Assembly (NCBI RefSeq): GCF_009917485.1
Contig: NZ_QZDT01000006.1
Coordinates: forward strand, 1 to 64,000
From: Parablautia muri
Lineage (GTDB): Bacteria; Bacillota; Clostridia; Lachnospirales; Lachnospiraceae
Reading direction: 5' to 3'
DNA: 64,000 nucleotides
Part shown: positions 1 through 8,585 of the stretch, one piece after another
How positions within the stretch are numbered: the stretch's first letter is position 1
Layout of the letters: each line of letters opens with the position of its first letter
Translations under genes and position numbers: made by a program
The notes under the pieces: model-generated
The model's input: the letters and a program-made list of their open reading frames with translations, nothing else
Database searches by the model: none
What the model was told of the DNA's origin: nothing

Positions 1-48
1 TGCTATTTTATTGCCAGTTTTTATTGAATTTTCAAGGTGCATAGGCAC

Positions 49-486
49 TTATTCAAGTGCGAAGTTTGAGTATATTATCTTAACTGCCCATTGAACCAGC
101 AAAATTACAATGGCAGCATACATATAAACCTCAATCCGTATCTCTTTTTCCTGAATTGTGCCACTTACATGGCTGCGGTAAAAATAAAACACCATAAAGT
201 GCAAATACGCCAACACGCCATAAAGCACCGTTGGATTAAGCTGAAAGCTTTTTATCAGATTTCCCTGAAACAGATAATAAAATGCTCTGGTCCCGCCGCA
301 GCCCGGACATGGCAAGCCGCATGTTCTGCGAATAAAGCACCCCATCCATTCCCCCATATATTCATATCCGCTATGTGAAAACCAGATGCCTGCCATACAA
401 AATGGCAGCCAGGCTATCTTTCCAATCTGATAAAGAACTTCATCCACACGATACTTTCTGTTGCTTTCCAGCTTAATAAATCCCAT
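49..486 (-). CDS. DUF2752 family small membrane protein
   Basis: Predicted 145-residue membrane protein. It has the DUF2752 signature CGLPCPGCGGTRA (Cys56, Cys60, Cys63), a hydrophobic segment near residues 25-40, and two more in the C-terminal half. The function of the family is unknown. The ATG at 486 lies inside the end of the upstream zinc-ribbon gene (14-base overlap), so translation is probably coupled; a TTG at 501 in the same frame is the alternative start, and neither has a strong ribosome binding site. The gene is last in a two-gene minus-strand unit with 473-1114. Confidence 0.8.
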   Translation of the reverse strand: MGFIKLESNRKYRVDEVLYQIGKIAWLPFCMAGIWFSHSGYEYMGEWMGCFIRRTCGLPCPGCGGTRAFYYLFQGNLIKSFQLNPTVLYGVLAYLHFMVFYFYRSHVSGTIQEKEIRIEVYMYAAIVILLVQWAVKIIYSNFALE

Positions 487-1114
487 TTGTAAGCTGTTCA
501 ATCATATCATAATAAGCGGACGAACTGCCTATGATCATAGCAAAAATAACAAATACTAAAGCAAGGCCGCCTGTAATGATACCCGCAATAGCCATTCCTT
601 TGCCATCATATTTAAAGCAAAGCGTAATAATGCCAAGTACAATTGCCGCAATACCAAGCACTGCGCTGAAAAGGCCAAGACAGCAGCAAACCAACGAAAT
701 AATACCGCATACCAAAGACGCAATCGCAAAGCCAATGTTTCCGCCGCCCTGTTTTCCCTCGTCCAATCCCCCAGTATAGTATTGGGATGCCTGTGAATCA
801 TAATAAGAACTGCCTCCATTATCATTGCTATAATAGCCGGACGACTGCCCTGTTCCATAATTGATTTTTATTTCTTCCTGATAAGGAGACGCGGGTTTTT
901 CTTCCTCCGCATCCGTTATTCTCTCATAAGCAGGCACAGTGTTTTCCTCTGAGGCACTTTCGCCGGAAAAAGCTCCCTCTGTCCGGAGAGCATCGTTTTC
1001 ATCCTGCGAAGAAGGCTGTTCTAATTTTGCACCGCAATTGCTGCAAAATTTGGAAGTAGCCGCATTCCCCTTTCCACATTGTGTACAATAAATCATCTTA
1101 CTTTCTCCACTCAT
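473..1114 (-). CDS. zinc-ribbon and DUF4190-type membrane protein
   Basis: Predicted 213-residue protein. Residues 10-27 form a CxxC...CxxC zinc ribbon (Cys10, Cys13, Cys24, Cys27). A Glu/Ser/Tyr-rich low-complexity linker follows (about 35-120), then three closely packed hydrophobic segments (about 125-200) with the small-residue and Cys-rich composition of DUF4190. A GGAGG at 1121-1125 sits six bases before the ATG. Such proteins are common in Firmicutes and thought to be membrane-anchored, but have no established function. It overlaps the downstream DUF2752 gene, suggesting co-expression. Confidence 0.8.
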   Translation of the reverse strand: MSGESKMIYCTQCGKGNAATSKFCSNCGAKLEQPSSQDENDALRTEGAFSGESASEENTVPAYERITDAEEEKPASPYQEEIKINYGTGQSSGYYSNDNGGSSYYDSQASQYYTGGLDEGKQGGGNIGFAIASLVCGIISLVCCCLGLFSAVLGIAAIVLGIITLCFKYDGKGMAIAGIITGGLALVFVIFAMIIGSSSAYYDMIEQLTNGIY

Positions 1115-1447
1115 TTTATTCCTCCAACCATCATTCCCTGTCTATCAGGGTATTATCATAAATCAAGTAACTGCATACTTGACGCAGTGCGTAACATAAT
1201 GGGTTAAAGCTTTTCATTATCTTTTTATATCTTATCCTTCTCTATTGTAAATTAAGAATCCATAAATGTCTATAAAAATTTATTTACCCACACGGAAATC
1301 AATTTTCAAAGATACTTTTCACACATTGACCAGGGGATGCTTGCACTGTGTATCATATCTAAGTTTTGATAGATTTAAGAAAGGGGTTCTCCACTGCCCA
1401 TCCATAAGAAAAGCCCGCAAGCGTTAGTTTTACGGTGATAAAGAAGT

Positions 1448-1567
1448 ATGGAAACTAACTTATCATCAATGCTGACAAACAGGGGGCAAACAAGAGCAGA
1501 AAATACATTACTTTCATTAGTGGTGGGTTCTCTGATCTTCTGTTATGTAATAAAATGCTATTTTTGA
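1448..1567 (+). CDS. possible 39-residue membrane peptide
   Basis: This short open frame lies in the otherwise empty stretch 1115-1711. It would encode 39 residues with a polar N-terminal half and a hydrophobic C-terminal half (LLSLVVGSLIFCYVI), compatible with one membrane span. A weak purine-rich stretch (taaagaag) precedes the ATG. No family is recognised and it may be chance. The rest of the gap is A+T-rich; apart from the promoter at 1653-1681 I see nothing else in it. Confidence 0.2.
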   Translation: METNLSSMLTNRGQTRAENTLLSLVVGSLIFCYVIKCYF

Positions 1568-1652
1568 AATCTGGCATATATAATCTTACTATAATAGGAA
1601 GCAGATAGAAATGGTACACAATTATGAATTTTCATTTGTCACTTCTATTTTT

Positions 1653-1681
1653 TCGACAGAGCAATATTTTTGTGTTATAAT
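1653..1681 (+). promoter_or_regulatory. sigma-A-type promoter for the 1712-3245 module
   Basis: A -35 box TCGACA (1653-1658), one base from consensus, is followed by a 17-base spacer and a perfect -10 box TATAAT (1676-1681). It lies about 30 bases before the ATG at 1712. A second TATAAT at 1685-1690 is too far from the -35 box. Confidence 0.65.
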
Positions 1682-1711
1682 TGTTATAATACTCAAAGAG
1701 GAGGAACGTTA

Positions 1712-2689
1712 ATGTTCAATCTTAGTTTAACCGCTTGTAGCTTTCATTTACGAAAAACCAACTCGAAGGGAAACACAAAAATTTATAGTCTGAATATGCC
1801 TTTAACCCTGCAAAAAGATGACGGAGCAGAAGAAACTTTACAGGATTTATCAGAAATATTTGTTCAATTTTTTGAAAAACATAAAACTCTTGTTAAAGAT
1901 GATGTCAAGCAACAATCATTTAGATGTGAATATAATAAAGAGAATTATTTAGAAACTACTGATTTCCGTATGTTCTATACAAAAATTTACTCTGGTATAT
2001 ATGGCAGTTCATCTGATATTATTGACGGAAGTACTCAAAGAATAAAATATAAAAAGAAATCATCTGATATAGATACACGACCATTCTATTTAATGGTAAT
2101 TTTTCCAAAAGATAGTGAGAATGTTACGGTTCAAAAAGGCTTATTCATTTTTCAGAATGTAGGTCAATTTGGTGTAAAGACAATTACTACTACTTTAATG
2201 CAAGATTTTTTTTCTAACGAATTTATAATTACGCTAAAATGTAATACTATCTCTCCAGATTTGTTCATTAAAAAAGTTATACGGCAAGACAATATTAAGA
2301 AACTAGTAATGATTAAAAATATCAAATCAAGTGACAATTCCGATAATATAGGTAAAGGATATGGCTCAGAAGTTCGAGAAATTGGTAATTTTTATTTTAA
2401 TGAAAAAATGTGGGGCCGTTTAATGGATAAAATCCGATATGTTGCAGGCGGTCGCTATAATTTATTTGAATTTGAACAGGTAGCGTATGACAATTTAAAG
2501 GTTATCGTTGACATTGGCGGTCGTACTCGGAAAATAAATTTACACAATCTTGAAAACTTGAGCATTATAGAAGCAATCCCAGATGAAATAAAAATGGCAG
2601 ATGGACACCCCAATCTGTCAATGCTCCTTGAACACTTCACAAAGGTAGCAACTGAATATTTGGAGGAAATGGTGTTATATATTCGTTAG
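1712..2689 (+). CDS. unrecognised 325-residue cytosolic protein, first gene of a two-gene module
   Basis: I do not recognise this protein. The start is set by GAGGAGG directly upstream of the ATG at 1712; the open frame extends further upstream through a TTG without a binding site. It has no signal peptide or clear membrane span. It is rich in Lys, Ile, Asn and Asp, like its A+T-rich DNA and unlike the flanking chromosome. A beta-rich central part (about 125-165, motif KGLFIFQNVGQFGVKT) and a helical, acidic C-terminus are apparent. The membrane-protein gene at 2706 starts 16 bases downstream after its own AGGAGGAGG, so the two are almost certainly one operon. A cytosolic protein paired with a small membrane protein on transferred DNA is a layout shared by some phage-defence pairs, but I see no diagnostic motif. 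Confidence 0.75.
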   Translation: MFNLSLTACSFHLRKTNSKGNTKIYSLNMPLTLQKDDGAEETLQDLSEIFVQFFEKHKTLVKDDVKQQSFRCEYNKENYLETTDFRMFYTKIYSGIYGSSSDIIDGSTQRIKYKKKSSDIDTRPFYLMVIFPKDSENVTVQKGLFIFQNVGQFGVKTITTTLMQDFFSNEFIITLKCNTISPDLFIKKVIRQDNIKKLVMIKNIKSSDNSDNIGKGYGSEVREIGNFYFNEKMWGRLMDKIRYVAGGRYNLFEFEQVAYDNLKVIVDIGGRTRKINLHNLENLSIIEAIPDEIKMADGHPNLSMLLEHFTKVATEYLEEMVLYIR

Positions 2690-2705
2690 ATAGGAGGAGG
2701 CGTTT

Positions 2706-3245
2706 TTGAATAGTATATCCATAATTTTATTTGTAATCGGAGTTGTCATTTTGATTTTTAGCCTTTCCTTAAAAATGAGCAATTTTCTTGATGTACGCAA
2801 AATTTTTTTGGAGCATTTTAGTGTATTTAAAGGGAATACACTACAACTTATAAGTATTTTTATTGTTCCTTTTTTGTTTTCTGTTGGAACTGTAAGGATA
2901 CGTTGTGTAGATAGGGAAATACTGAATAACTTAAATATTGTCTTATCTATTCTTATTGCCATGTTTTTTTCTACACTTAGCATATTATGTGCATTTGAAG
3001 ATAAAAATAATAAAAATTTAACTTATAGACAACTTTTAAAAGAAACATTTAATGCAACGATTTTTGAGGCAATGATATGTTTACTTCTACTTTTCATTTC
3101 CTTTATTACGCTATTTATTGGGGAATTTGAGCAATCACTTTACTTACAAATTATCAGCGGTAGTATTTACTATTTAGCGATTGTAGCCGTCTTAAATATT
3201 TTAGTAATTATAAAACGGCTTAAAGTTCTCTTTGATAATAAATAA
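2706..3245 (+). CDS. unrecognised 179-residue multi-pass membrane protein, second gene of the module
   Basis: The start is TTG at 2706, preceded by a strong AGGAGGAGG. Four to five hydrophobic segments are visible, at about residues 3-22, 46-66, 77-97, 118-140 and 148-170. Between them lie short charged loops, including a Lys/Asn/Asp-rich one near 100-110. There are no catalytic motifs. The 16-base gap after the preceding gene and the shared A+T-rich composition argue that the two products work together. A transporter, holin-like effector or membrane anchor for the upstream protein are all possible. The weak stem-loop after the stop lacks a clear T run. Confidence 0.72.
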   Translation: MNSISIILFVIGVVILIFSLSLKMSNFLDVRKIFLEHFSVFKGNTLQLISIFIVPFLFSVGTVRIRCVDREILNNLNIVLSILIAMFFSTLSILCAFEDKNNKNLTYRQLLKETFNATIFEAMICLLLLFISFITLFIGEFEQSLYLQIISGSIYYLAIVAVLNILVIIKRLKVLFDNK

Positions 3246-3439
3246 TTTTAATAATCTTACTTCTAGTCTAAATAAAAACTAGAGTGAGCAGTATCTGCTG
3301 TCTATGTTCTGTTACGCAATAGAACACCGTTTTTGAGGACAGACATACAAAACCCTTACCCCGTCATTTCAACGCCCACAAAGTCGCATAAATCAAGGAC
3401 AAAATAACCTCTACTACGTAACAATCCCAATAATAAATT

Positions 3440-3481
3440 GAGGGCGAAAGCAGTCTACTGATTTCGCCCTCTTGACTACCC
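3440..3481. terminator. strong stem-loop, probable bidirectional terminator
   Basis: Perfect 10-bp stem GAGGGCGAAA / TTTCGCCCTC (3440-3449 and 3472-3481) with a 22-base loop. It lies between the end of the plus-strand module and the end of the minus-strand regulatory genes. The T run is weak, so it may be a processed or bidirectional structure. The rest of 3246-3561 holds the inverted repeat at 3486-3555 and no gene. Confidence 0.5.
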
Positions 3482-3485
3482 ACAA

Positions 3486-3555
3486 GCAAAGGCGGGAAAC
3501 GCTGTCAAGGGCGCAAAGCGCGAAGTTTACCCTTGACTGCTTTTCCTGTCTTTGC
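3486..3555. repeat. imperfect 26-bp inverted repeat
   Basis: The arms 3486-3511 and 3530-3555 match at 22 of 26 positions (GCAAAGGCGGGAAA.. against GCAAAGACAGGAAA..) around an 18-base centre. The structure lies immediately downstream of the Tn916-Orf8-type gene. It is probably the terminator or an end structure of the decayed conjugative element from which the two regulatory genes derive. Confidence 0.45.
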
Positions 3556-3561
3556 TACTTC

Positions 3562-3765
3562 CTATCGGTCAAAACAAAATTTCAATATAGCTTCAACCAA
3601 TTTCGCCTTTAATCTGTCCTGTGTATCGTCATTGATATGTCCTTTATACATAGACAGGTATTTGATGTGTGCGGTGTAGTGCCGCAATACTGCGTCTACC
3701 GCTTCCGGCTCTCCGGCAACGGCTTTTTGGATTACCTCAAAAGGTATCAGCTTTTTGTTCCTCAT
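3562..3765 (-). CDS. helix-turn-helix protein, Tn916 Orf8-type
   Basis: A 67-residue protein of the small helix-turn-helix family found in Tn916/Tn1549-type conjugative transposons. It begins with the typical IPFEVIQKAVAGEPEAVDAVLRHY and ends with a short basic/acidic helix (LKAKLVEAILKF). In those elements it accompanies a short sigma-like protein and takes part in regulating the transfer genes. Here its start overlaps the end of the sigma-like gene by 29 bases, the usual arrangement. No relaxase, FtsK/TcpA coupling protein or VirB4 gene is present nearby, so this is a relic or a captured control cassette. Confidence 0.75.
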   Translation of the reverse strand: MRNKKLIPFEVIQKAVAGEPEAVDAVLRHYTAHIKYLSMYKGHINDDTQDRLKAKLVEAILKFCFDR

Positions 3766-4195
3766 GTTCCAATCTCTCCCATTCTTTCCGCAAATGTTTC
3801 AGCGCGACATTTCTCCGACTGTTTATTGTACTCCTGCAACGCCCATACAGTCTGCCGATTGCTTCATCACGATAGCCGACAAAATAATACAATAGCAAGG
3901 TTTCCCAACGCAATTTCGGCAATCTTGATAATGCTGTTGCTAACTGTTCATCATCAATGATAACTTCCTTTCCAAACACAAGAAATACAGTCGGTTTGTC
4001 CTGCTTTTCAAAATAGCTGTCCATAGCAGACGGTTCAAAATACCGTTCTGACATCAGATAGTCGAGGGATATTTCCCGTTCTTCTTTCCATTTCAAATCC
4101 CGCCATGCGTTGATTGCTTCATGGCGCAGGACAATCTTACAGAAAGCATGAAACGCATATTCTATATGCTCCATGAACTGTTCAGAATATCTCAT
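3737..4195 (-). CDS. sigma-70 region-4-like regulator, Tn916 Orf7-type
   Basis: A 152-residue protein. The C-terminal half is a sigma region-4-type helix-turn-helix: the segment LPKLRWETLLLYYFVGYRDE leads into IGRLYGRCRSTINSRRNVAL, resembling DNA-binding helices for a -35 box. The N-terminal half (HAFCKIVLRHEAINAWRDLK) matches conjugative-transposon sigma-like proteins such as Tn916 Orf7, which drive expression of element genes. A GGGGGTGAGAG precedes the ATG. Together with 3562-3765 it marks DNA derived from an integrative conjugative element. Confidence 0.75.
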   Translation of the reverse strand: MRYSEQFMEHIEYAFHAFCKIVLRHEAINAWRDLKWKEEREISLDYLMSERYFEPSAMDSYFEKQDKPTVFLVFGKEVIIDDEQLATALSRLPKLRWETLLLYYFVGYRDEAIGRLYGRCRSTINSRRNVALKHLRKEWERLEHEEQKADTF

Positions 4196-4297
4196 TTTCT
4201 CTCACCCCCTTTCTTCCCAGTAGGGGGCTATTACAACAAAAACCCATGCAGAATATACCCGCATAGGTATTTGAGTAATATGAGTTATTAAGACATA

Positions 4298-4543
4298 CTA
4301 AATGATATGTGTATTCATACTTATAGGCAGAATATCCCACTTTGCAAAACAGATTTTTTTTGACGAAAAATCTCCGACAATATATGAGTAATGAACAGGC
4401 ATAGCAATACCTCTGCCGCCGGAAACCTGCTTTACAGAAATACAGACAACAGAAAACGGCGGCTTGGACTTTCCAAAACCGCCGTAAAGATTATCAAGGC
4501 ATGAAAATAGGATTGCAACACGATGGTTTTTTTCTTTTGCCAT
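4298..4543 (-). CDS. hypothetical 81-residue protein, doubtful
   Basis: The frame is open from 4543 and lies just downstream of the SDR gene on the same strand. I see no convincing ribosome binding site and no known domain. The composition is odd (four Cys, hydrophobic patches FSVVCISVKQVSGGRGIAMP). It may be a real cargo gene of the decayed element or an open frame in non-coding element DNA. Confidence 0.3.
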   Translation of the reverse strand: MAKEKNHRVAILFSCLDNLYGGFGKSKPPFSVVCISVKQVSGGRGIAMPVHYSYIVGDFSSKKICFAKWDILPISMNTHII

Positions 4544-4566
4544 CGTGCGGCAATTATCTGAACATA

Positions 4567-5355
4567 TTACATCTTTTGGTTATGCTGTGAATCTCCCGCA
4601 TATTGAAATTGTGGTTCGCATAAGTGAAAAGAAAAGTTTTCCCTGTCAACCAATCCTGCCACTTTATCACTGTCATATAATTCAAGCAGAAAATCCGCTA
4701 CCTGTGCGCTTGTATGGTATGTGCCAAACAGTTTATCATAGTCATATTCCGCTACATCATTTGCAACTTTTCCAAACTCTGTTTTTGTTGCGGCGGGTGC
4801 TAATACCTTTGCCTGCATTTTCGCATGAGCAGTTTTTAATTCCCATGAAAGCCCCTCTGTAAAGGCACTGACATAAAATTTTGCCGCACAATATGTCACC
4901 GCATTAGGAACAATCGTATAACCGCCGCATGAAGAAACATTGATAAGCTGTGCTTTTTCAGTATTCTTGAAATCACGCACAAATAAGGACGAAAGGATAG
5001 TGAGGGCTTCCACATTCAAGTGCAACATCTGACTGATTTTCCCCAAGTCCTGATGGCTTACGCTGTCATAATCACCAAAGCCCGCATTGTTAATCCATGT
5101 CTGCAACGGATAGGATTTTACATCTTCATAAACCCCAAAAACATTTTGGGAAACAGATAAATCGGTTACTTTCAGCACAACATCAAGTGTCGGATATAAA
5201 GTCGAAATTTCCTGCCGCAACGCTTCCAGTCTGTCTTTCCTGCGGGCAATCAAAATAAGATTACTTCCGCGCTCTGCAAATACCTTTGCCGTTTCGTACC
5301 CTATGCCAGAGCTTGCCCCTGTAATGACCGTGTATCCTTTTGTGTTTTGAACCAT
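4567..5355 (-). CDS. short-chain dehydrogenase/reductase
   Basis: A 262-residue classical SDR. It has a TGASSGIG cofactor motif (12-19), NNAG (89-92), the catalytic Ser (141/142) and YxxxK (Tyr155, Lys159, in TYCAAK). The Arg pair after the second strand (ARRK, about 37-40) suggests NADP(H). The substrate cannot be read from sequence; the closest general type is the DltE/YqjQ-like cytosolic SDR group. Its promoter lies in the 82-base gap shared with the divergent MerR gene and has MerR architecture, so the enzyme is probably induced by whatever that regulator senses. It lies among mobile-element genes and looks like cargo. Confidence 0.85.
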   Translation of the reverse strand: MVQNTKGYTVITGASSGIGYETAKVFAERGSNLILIARRKDRLEALRQEISTLYPTLDVVLKVTDLSVSQNVFGVYEDVKSYPLQTWINNAGFGDYDSVSHQDLGKISQMLHLNVEALTILSSLFVRDFKNTEKAQLINVSSCGGYTIVPNAVTYCAAKFYVSAFTEGLSWELKTAHAKMQAKVLAPAATKTEFGKVANDVAEYDYDKLFGTYHTSAQVADFLLELYDSDKVAGLVDRENFSFHLCEPQFQYAGDSQHNQKM

Positions 5356-5387
5356 TTACAAAACCTCCTCGTCTTTGATATAATGCA

Positions 5388-5418
5388 AGCATACAATGTA
5401 GAGTAAACTCTATGTCAA
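5388..5418 (-). promoter_or_regulatory. MerR-type promoter and operator for the SDR gene
   Basis: Read on the minus strand: -35 TTGACA (5413-5418), then a 19-base spacer, then -10 TATGCT (5388-5393). The spacer contains the perfect dyad TAGAGTTTACTCTA (5399-5412). A 19-bp spacer with a centred dyad is the hallmark of MerR-activated promoters, in which the activator untwists over-long spacer DNA. Confidence 0.8.
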
Positions 5419-5437
5419 GAGGATAGGAAGTGATTTT

Positions 5438-5812
5438 TTGGAATACTCCATAGGTGAATTTTCAAGGCTGACAGATTTAGGAATACATACCCTGCGCTAC
5501 TATGAACATGAGGGCTTAATTACGCCGGGGCGCAATTCCAGTAACCGCCGCTGTTATTCGGATAAAGACCTTGCATGGATTGAATTTATCAAGCGTTTGA
5601 AAGATACGGGTATGCCGATTAAGGAGATACAGCATTATGCAAAACTGCGGGCGGCGGGAGATCCCACTCTGCGTGAGAGAATGGAAATGCTGACTGCACA
5701 TAGGGAAGCCCTAAATGAGCAGATAAGACAGTTACAGAAACACCTGACAAAACTGGACGACAAAATTGACTTTTACCGACAGGAGATAGACCGCACATCA
5801 AAAAATAATTAG
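5438..5812 (+). CDS. MerR family transcriptional regulator
   Basis: A 124-residue regulator. The N-terminal winged helix-turn-helix is typical (YSIGEFSRLTDLGIHTLRYY, then RRCYSDKDLAWIEFIKRLKD). The C-terminal dimerisation helix runs over about residues 75-118. There is no long effector domain and no metal-binding Cys pattern, so it belongs to the short MerR group sensing small molecules or stress. The start is TTG at 5438 after AGGAAGTG. It is divergent from the SDR gene and very probably regulates it through the dyad at 5399-5412. Confidence 0.9.
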   Translation: MEYSIGEFSRLTDLGIHTLRYYEHEGLITPGRNSSNRRCYSDKDLAWIEFIKRLKDTGMPIKEIQHYAKLRAAGDPTLRERMEMLTAHREALNEQIRQLQKHLTKLDDKIDFYRQEIDRTSKNN

Positions 5813-5822
5813 GACGCAATAA

Positions 5823-5862
5823 TACGCCTGTTTTCTTTCTGAAAAGATTGGAAACAGGCGTA
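5823..5862 (+). terminator. rho-independent terminator after merR
   Basis: Stem TACGCCTGTTT / AAACAGGCGTA (5823-5833 and 5852-5862), 11 bp perfect, followed by AATTTTTATGG. It starts 11 bases after the MerR stop codon. Confidence 0.8.
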
Positions 5863-5976
5863 AATTTTTATGGTTTTGTTTGGCATTTCCCAAACTTGCC
5901 CGTATTAAGAAACAAGGAAAACTTTTTGAAGAATTTCTCTCAAAACTCCGTCAAAAATGCCCTGTGTGGTGTTGTA

Positions 5977-6023
5977 TGAATATTCTAACGCTTTGGAGCC
6001 ACCGTTTTATCGCTTGAGAGCCA
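5977..6023. repeat. IS21 left terminal inverted repeat
   Basis: 47 bp starting TGAATATTCTAACGCTTTGG and ending CGCTTGAGAGCCA. It matches the reverse complement of 8586-8632 except at two positions. A further TGCTTGAGAGCCACC copy follows within about 30 bp. Confidence 0.9.
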
Positions 6024-6159
6024 TTTGATTTTGGTATTCTAATGCTTGAGAGCCACCACAACATCTAGTGGTCTTTGATATTTGATTTTATATAGGATCT
6101 CCTATAGATTTTGATAGAAAGCCTAGTGCTTTTAATAAATCTATAGGAGGTCTTTTATT

Positions 6160-7700
6160 ATGTACAAAAAGACGAAACCCAGAAGCGTGATGGAGCTTCT
6201 AAACAAAAATCTAAGCGAAAGGGAGGTGGCGGCAATACTTGGATGCTCAAGAAACACAGTTTCTGAAATTAAGGAACTTTGCAGACAGCAGGGCATGACT
6301 TGGGATGACATTCAGGATATGACAGATGACGGGTTGTACGATATCTTATATCCTAAGAAATTCAAGCGGACAACAAACTATGTGCCTGTCAATTATGCAT
6401 ACGTACATTCAGAACTCAAGAAAACTGGAGTGACTATGAAACTGCTGTGGGAAGAGTATCGGGACAAATGCGTGAGCGAGGGCAGGGAATACTGTGCGTA
6501 TCCTATATTTACTGTCAATTATTACAAATACACTGGCGAGAAGAATTATACCAGCCATATACAGCACAAGCCGGGAGTCGAGGTAGAGGTGGATTGGTCT
6601 GGTCCTACAATGTCATATGTGGACGTGGATACCGGAGAAATAATCATAACCACATATCTGTTTGTCGCCACACTGCCATACAGCCAGTATGGGTATGTGG
6701 AAGCCACTACGGATATGAAAGAAAAGGCGTGGCTTGAAGTCATGTGCATATGTTTGAATTCTTCGAAGGCACTCCTGTGAAGATTGTCTGCGACAACTTG
6801 AAAACTGGTGTTGTGTCCCATCCTAAGAAGGGCGAGATAATCCTCAATGATGCATATTTGGCATTAGGGGAGTATTACGTGACCGCCATCATGCCTACAG
6901 GCATTAAAAAGCCCAAGCAGAAAGCCAGCGTAGAAGGTTCCGCAGGCAAGATTGCAACGGCTGTTATAGCAAAGCTTAGGAATGAGATATTTACATCACT
7001 TGAATCGCTAAACTCAGCTATTCGCAAGGCTGTAAAGGAGTACAATGACAGACCGTTCCAGAAAAGAGATGGAAGCAGGAGCACTGTTTTCAATACGCAG
7101 GAAAAGGCTTATCTGAGAGCCCTGCCGTCAGTCCCTTACGAGGTGTGTGAATGGTCTTACGGACATAAGGTGGGCAGGAACTCCCATATAAGCTTTAACA
7201 AGGGTCAATACTCTGTTCCCAGCAGATATATTGGTTGTAAGGTTGATGTCAAATACAACTCCCACCTTGTCTTTGTCTATTATAACAGAAGCGAAATTGC
7301 AGGACATGAAATTCTTCCCAAGGGCATAGTAAACGGTGTCAGGACAGATGAATCCCATCTTCCGTTTCCGCTTAAGAAGAATAAGCAGGCTGAAGACCTG
7401 ATTGACGCAGCCAGAGAAATCGGGCCGAATGCTTTTGAGTTGATCCGAAGGATGTATGACGAGGCAAAAGTAACGGAGCAGCCCACGCAGACGGTTGTGG
7501 CTATTCTCGCAATTGCTGACACCTTTATGCCGGACATCTTAGAAGCCGCTTGTAAAAAAAGCTTAAAGCAGTATCATATGCCTTTTTACAAAACGGTATA
7601 CAAGGCTGCTGAGAATCTAAATCATCAAAAAGAGCTTGAAAAATTCAAAGAAACAAATAAAACAACCGGCATCGTAAGAGGTGCCGATTACTATGGATAG
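6160..7700 (+). pseudogene. istA: IS21 transposase IstA, frameshifted
   Basis: The N-terminal part (6160-6780 frame) has a helix-turn-helix (SEREVAAILGCSRNTVSEIK) and the first catalytic Asp in VEVDWSG (Asp145). The C-terminal part (frame open from 6744) has CDNLKTG with the second Asp and KASVEGS with the catalytic Glu. The two halves join if one T is restored near 6738-6740, giving the family-typical WLECHVHMFEFF. Intact length would be about 513 residues. The start follows AGGAGGTC. A single-base deletion explains the break; no slippery heptamer is present, so programmed frameshifting is unlikely. Confidence 0.88.
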
Positions 7701-7714
7701 GAGGAAATATCATT

Positions 7715-8486
7715 ATGAAATTTGAGTTAAAAAAACCCTTACAAAACACGAGCTGGGTGATTTGGCCAGACTGGTGGAAAACCAGGAAAGCGATATCGCA
7801 TTGGCAGATTTGAGCTTTGATGCAAGATTGGAACAACTGCTTGAGGAATTGATTTGTGAAAGAGAAAACAAGCTTATTAACAGGCTGATATGATAAAGAC
7901 TGCCTCATTCAAGTATCCAATGGCAAGCATTGAGTCTCTGGATTTTGACGCAAGACAAGTCAAGAAGAACACGATAATCAATCTTGCCGCAATGGGATTT
8001 GTGACTACAGCAACAAACCTTATAATCACAGGTCCGACCGGTGCTGGCAAAACCTATCTTTCATGTGCGTTGGGAATTGAGGCATGCAAAAAAACTTACA
8101 GGGTTTTCTACATCCGAATGCCTGATTTAATGCGCAATTTTGAGGACAGGAGGGATGACCTTAAAGAGTTGACCCGTTACAGGAAGATATTGGGCAACTA
8201 CAACCTCCTCATAATCGATGAGTGGCTGAACTACAAGCTTAACGAGAGAGATGCAAAGATGCTCTATGAATTGTTTGAGCAGAGAAGTGGAAACAATTCT
8301 ACTATCTTTGTCGGACAATTTCCTGTGTCAGAATGGCATGACAGGCTGGGAGGCGGAACACAGGCTGATTCTATAATGGACAGGATTGTTCATAACGCAT
8401 ATGAGATTCCGAGCAGCGAAACGAATCTCAGGAAGATATACGATTCCAAAAAGCTTGCTAATCTTAAGGCCGAGATTGAGAAATAG
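7715..8486 (+). pseudogene. istB: IS21 helper ATPase IstB, two frameshifts
   Basis: IstB is the AAA+ ATPase of IS21 transposition. The C-terminal two-thirds (7890-8486) is intact, with Walker A GPTGAGKT, Walker B LLIIDEW and family-typical sequence to the end. The N-terminal third is recognisable but broken twice. The frame from the ATG at 7715 needs one more A in the A run at 7729-7735 to enter the conserved stretch (KHELGDLARLVENQE). A tandem duplication of TGATA at 7887-7896 then adds five bases and a stop just before KTASFKYPMASIE. The first lesion could be a homopolymer sequencing error; the second could not. Confidence 0.85.
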
Positions 8487-8585
8487 ACACTTGTAAGACC
8501 TGTAAAAAAAGTTGGAGCTGTGAGCTCATGCTCATGGCTCCATTACTATATCTTGTGTTTGTGATGGCTCTCAAGTGTTACGAGG

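Noticed and set aside
91-378. Plus-strand frame of 95 residues
   Set aside because: It is antisense to the DUF2752 gene, which has the CPGCGGTR signature.
6736-6745. Programmed frameshift in istA
   Set aside because: No slippery heptamer is seen, and restoring one T recovers the conserved WLECHVHMFEFF exactly, so a deletion is simpler.
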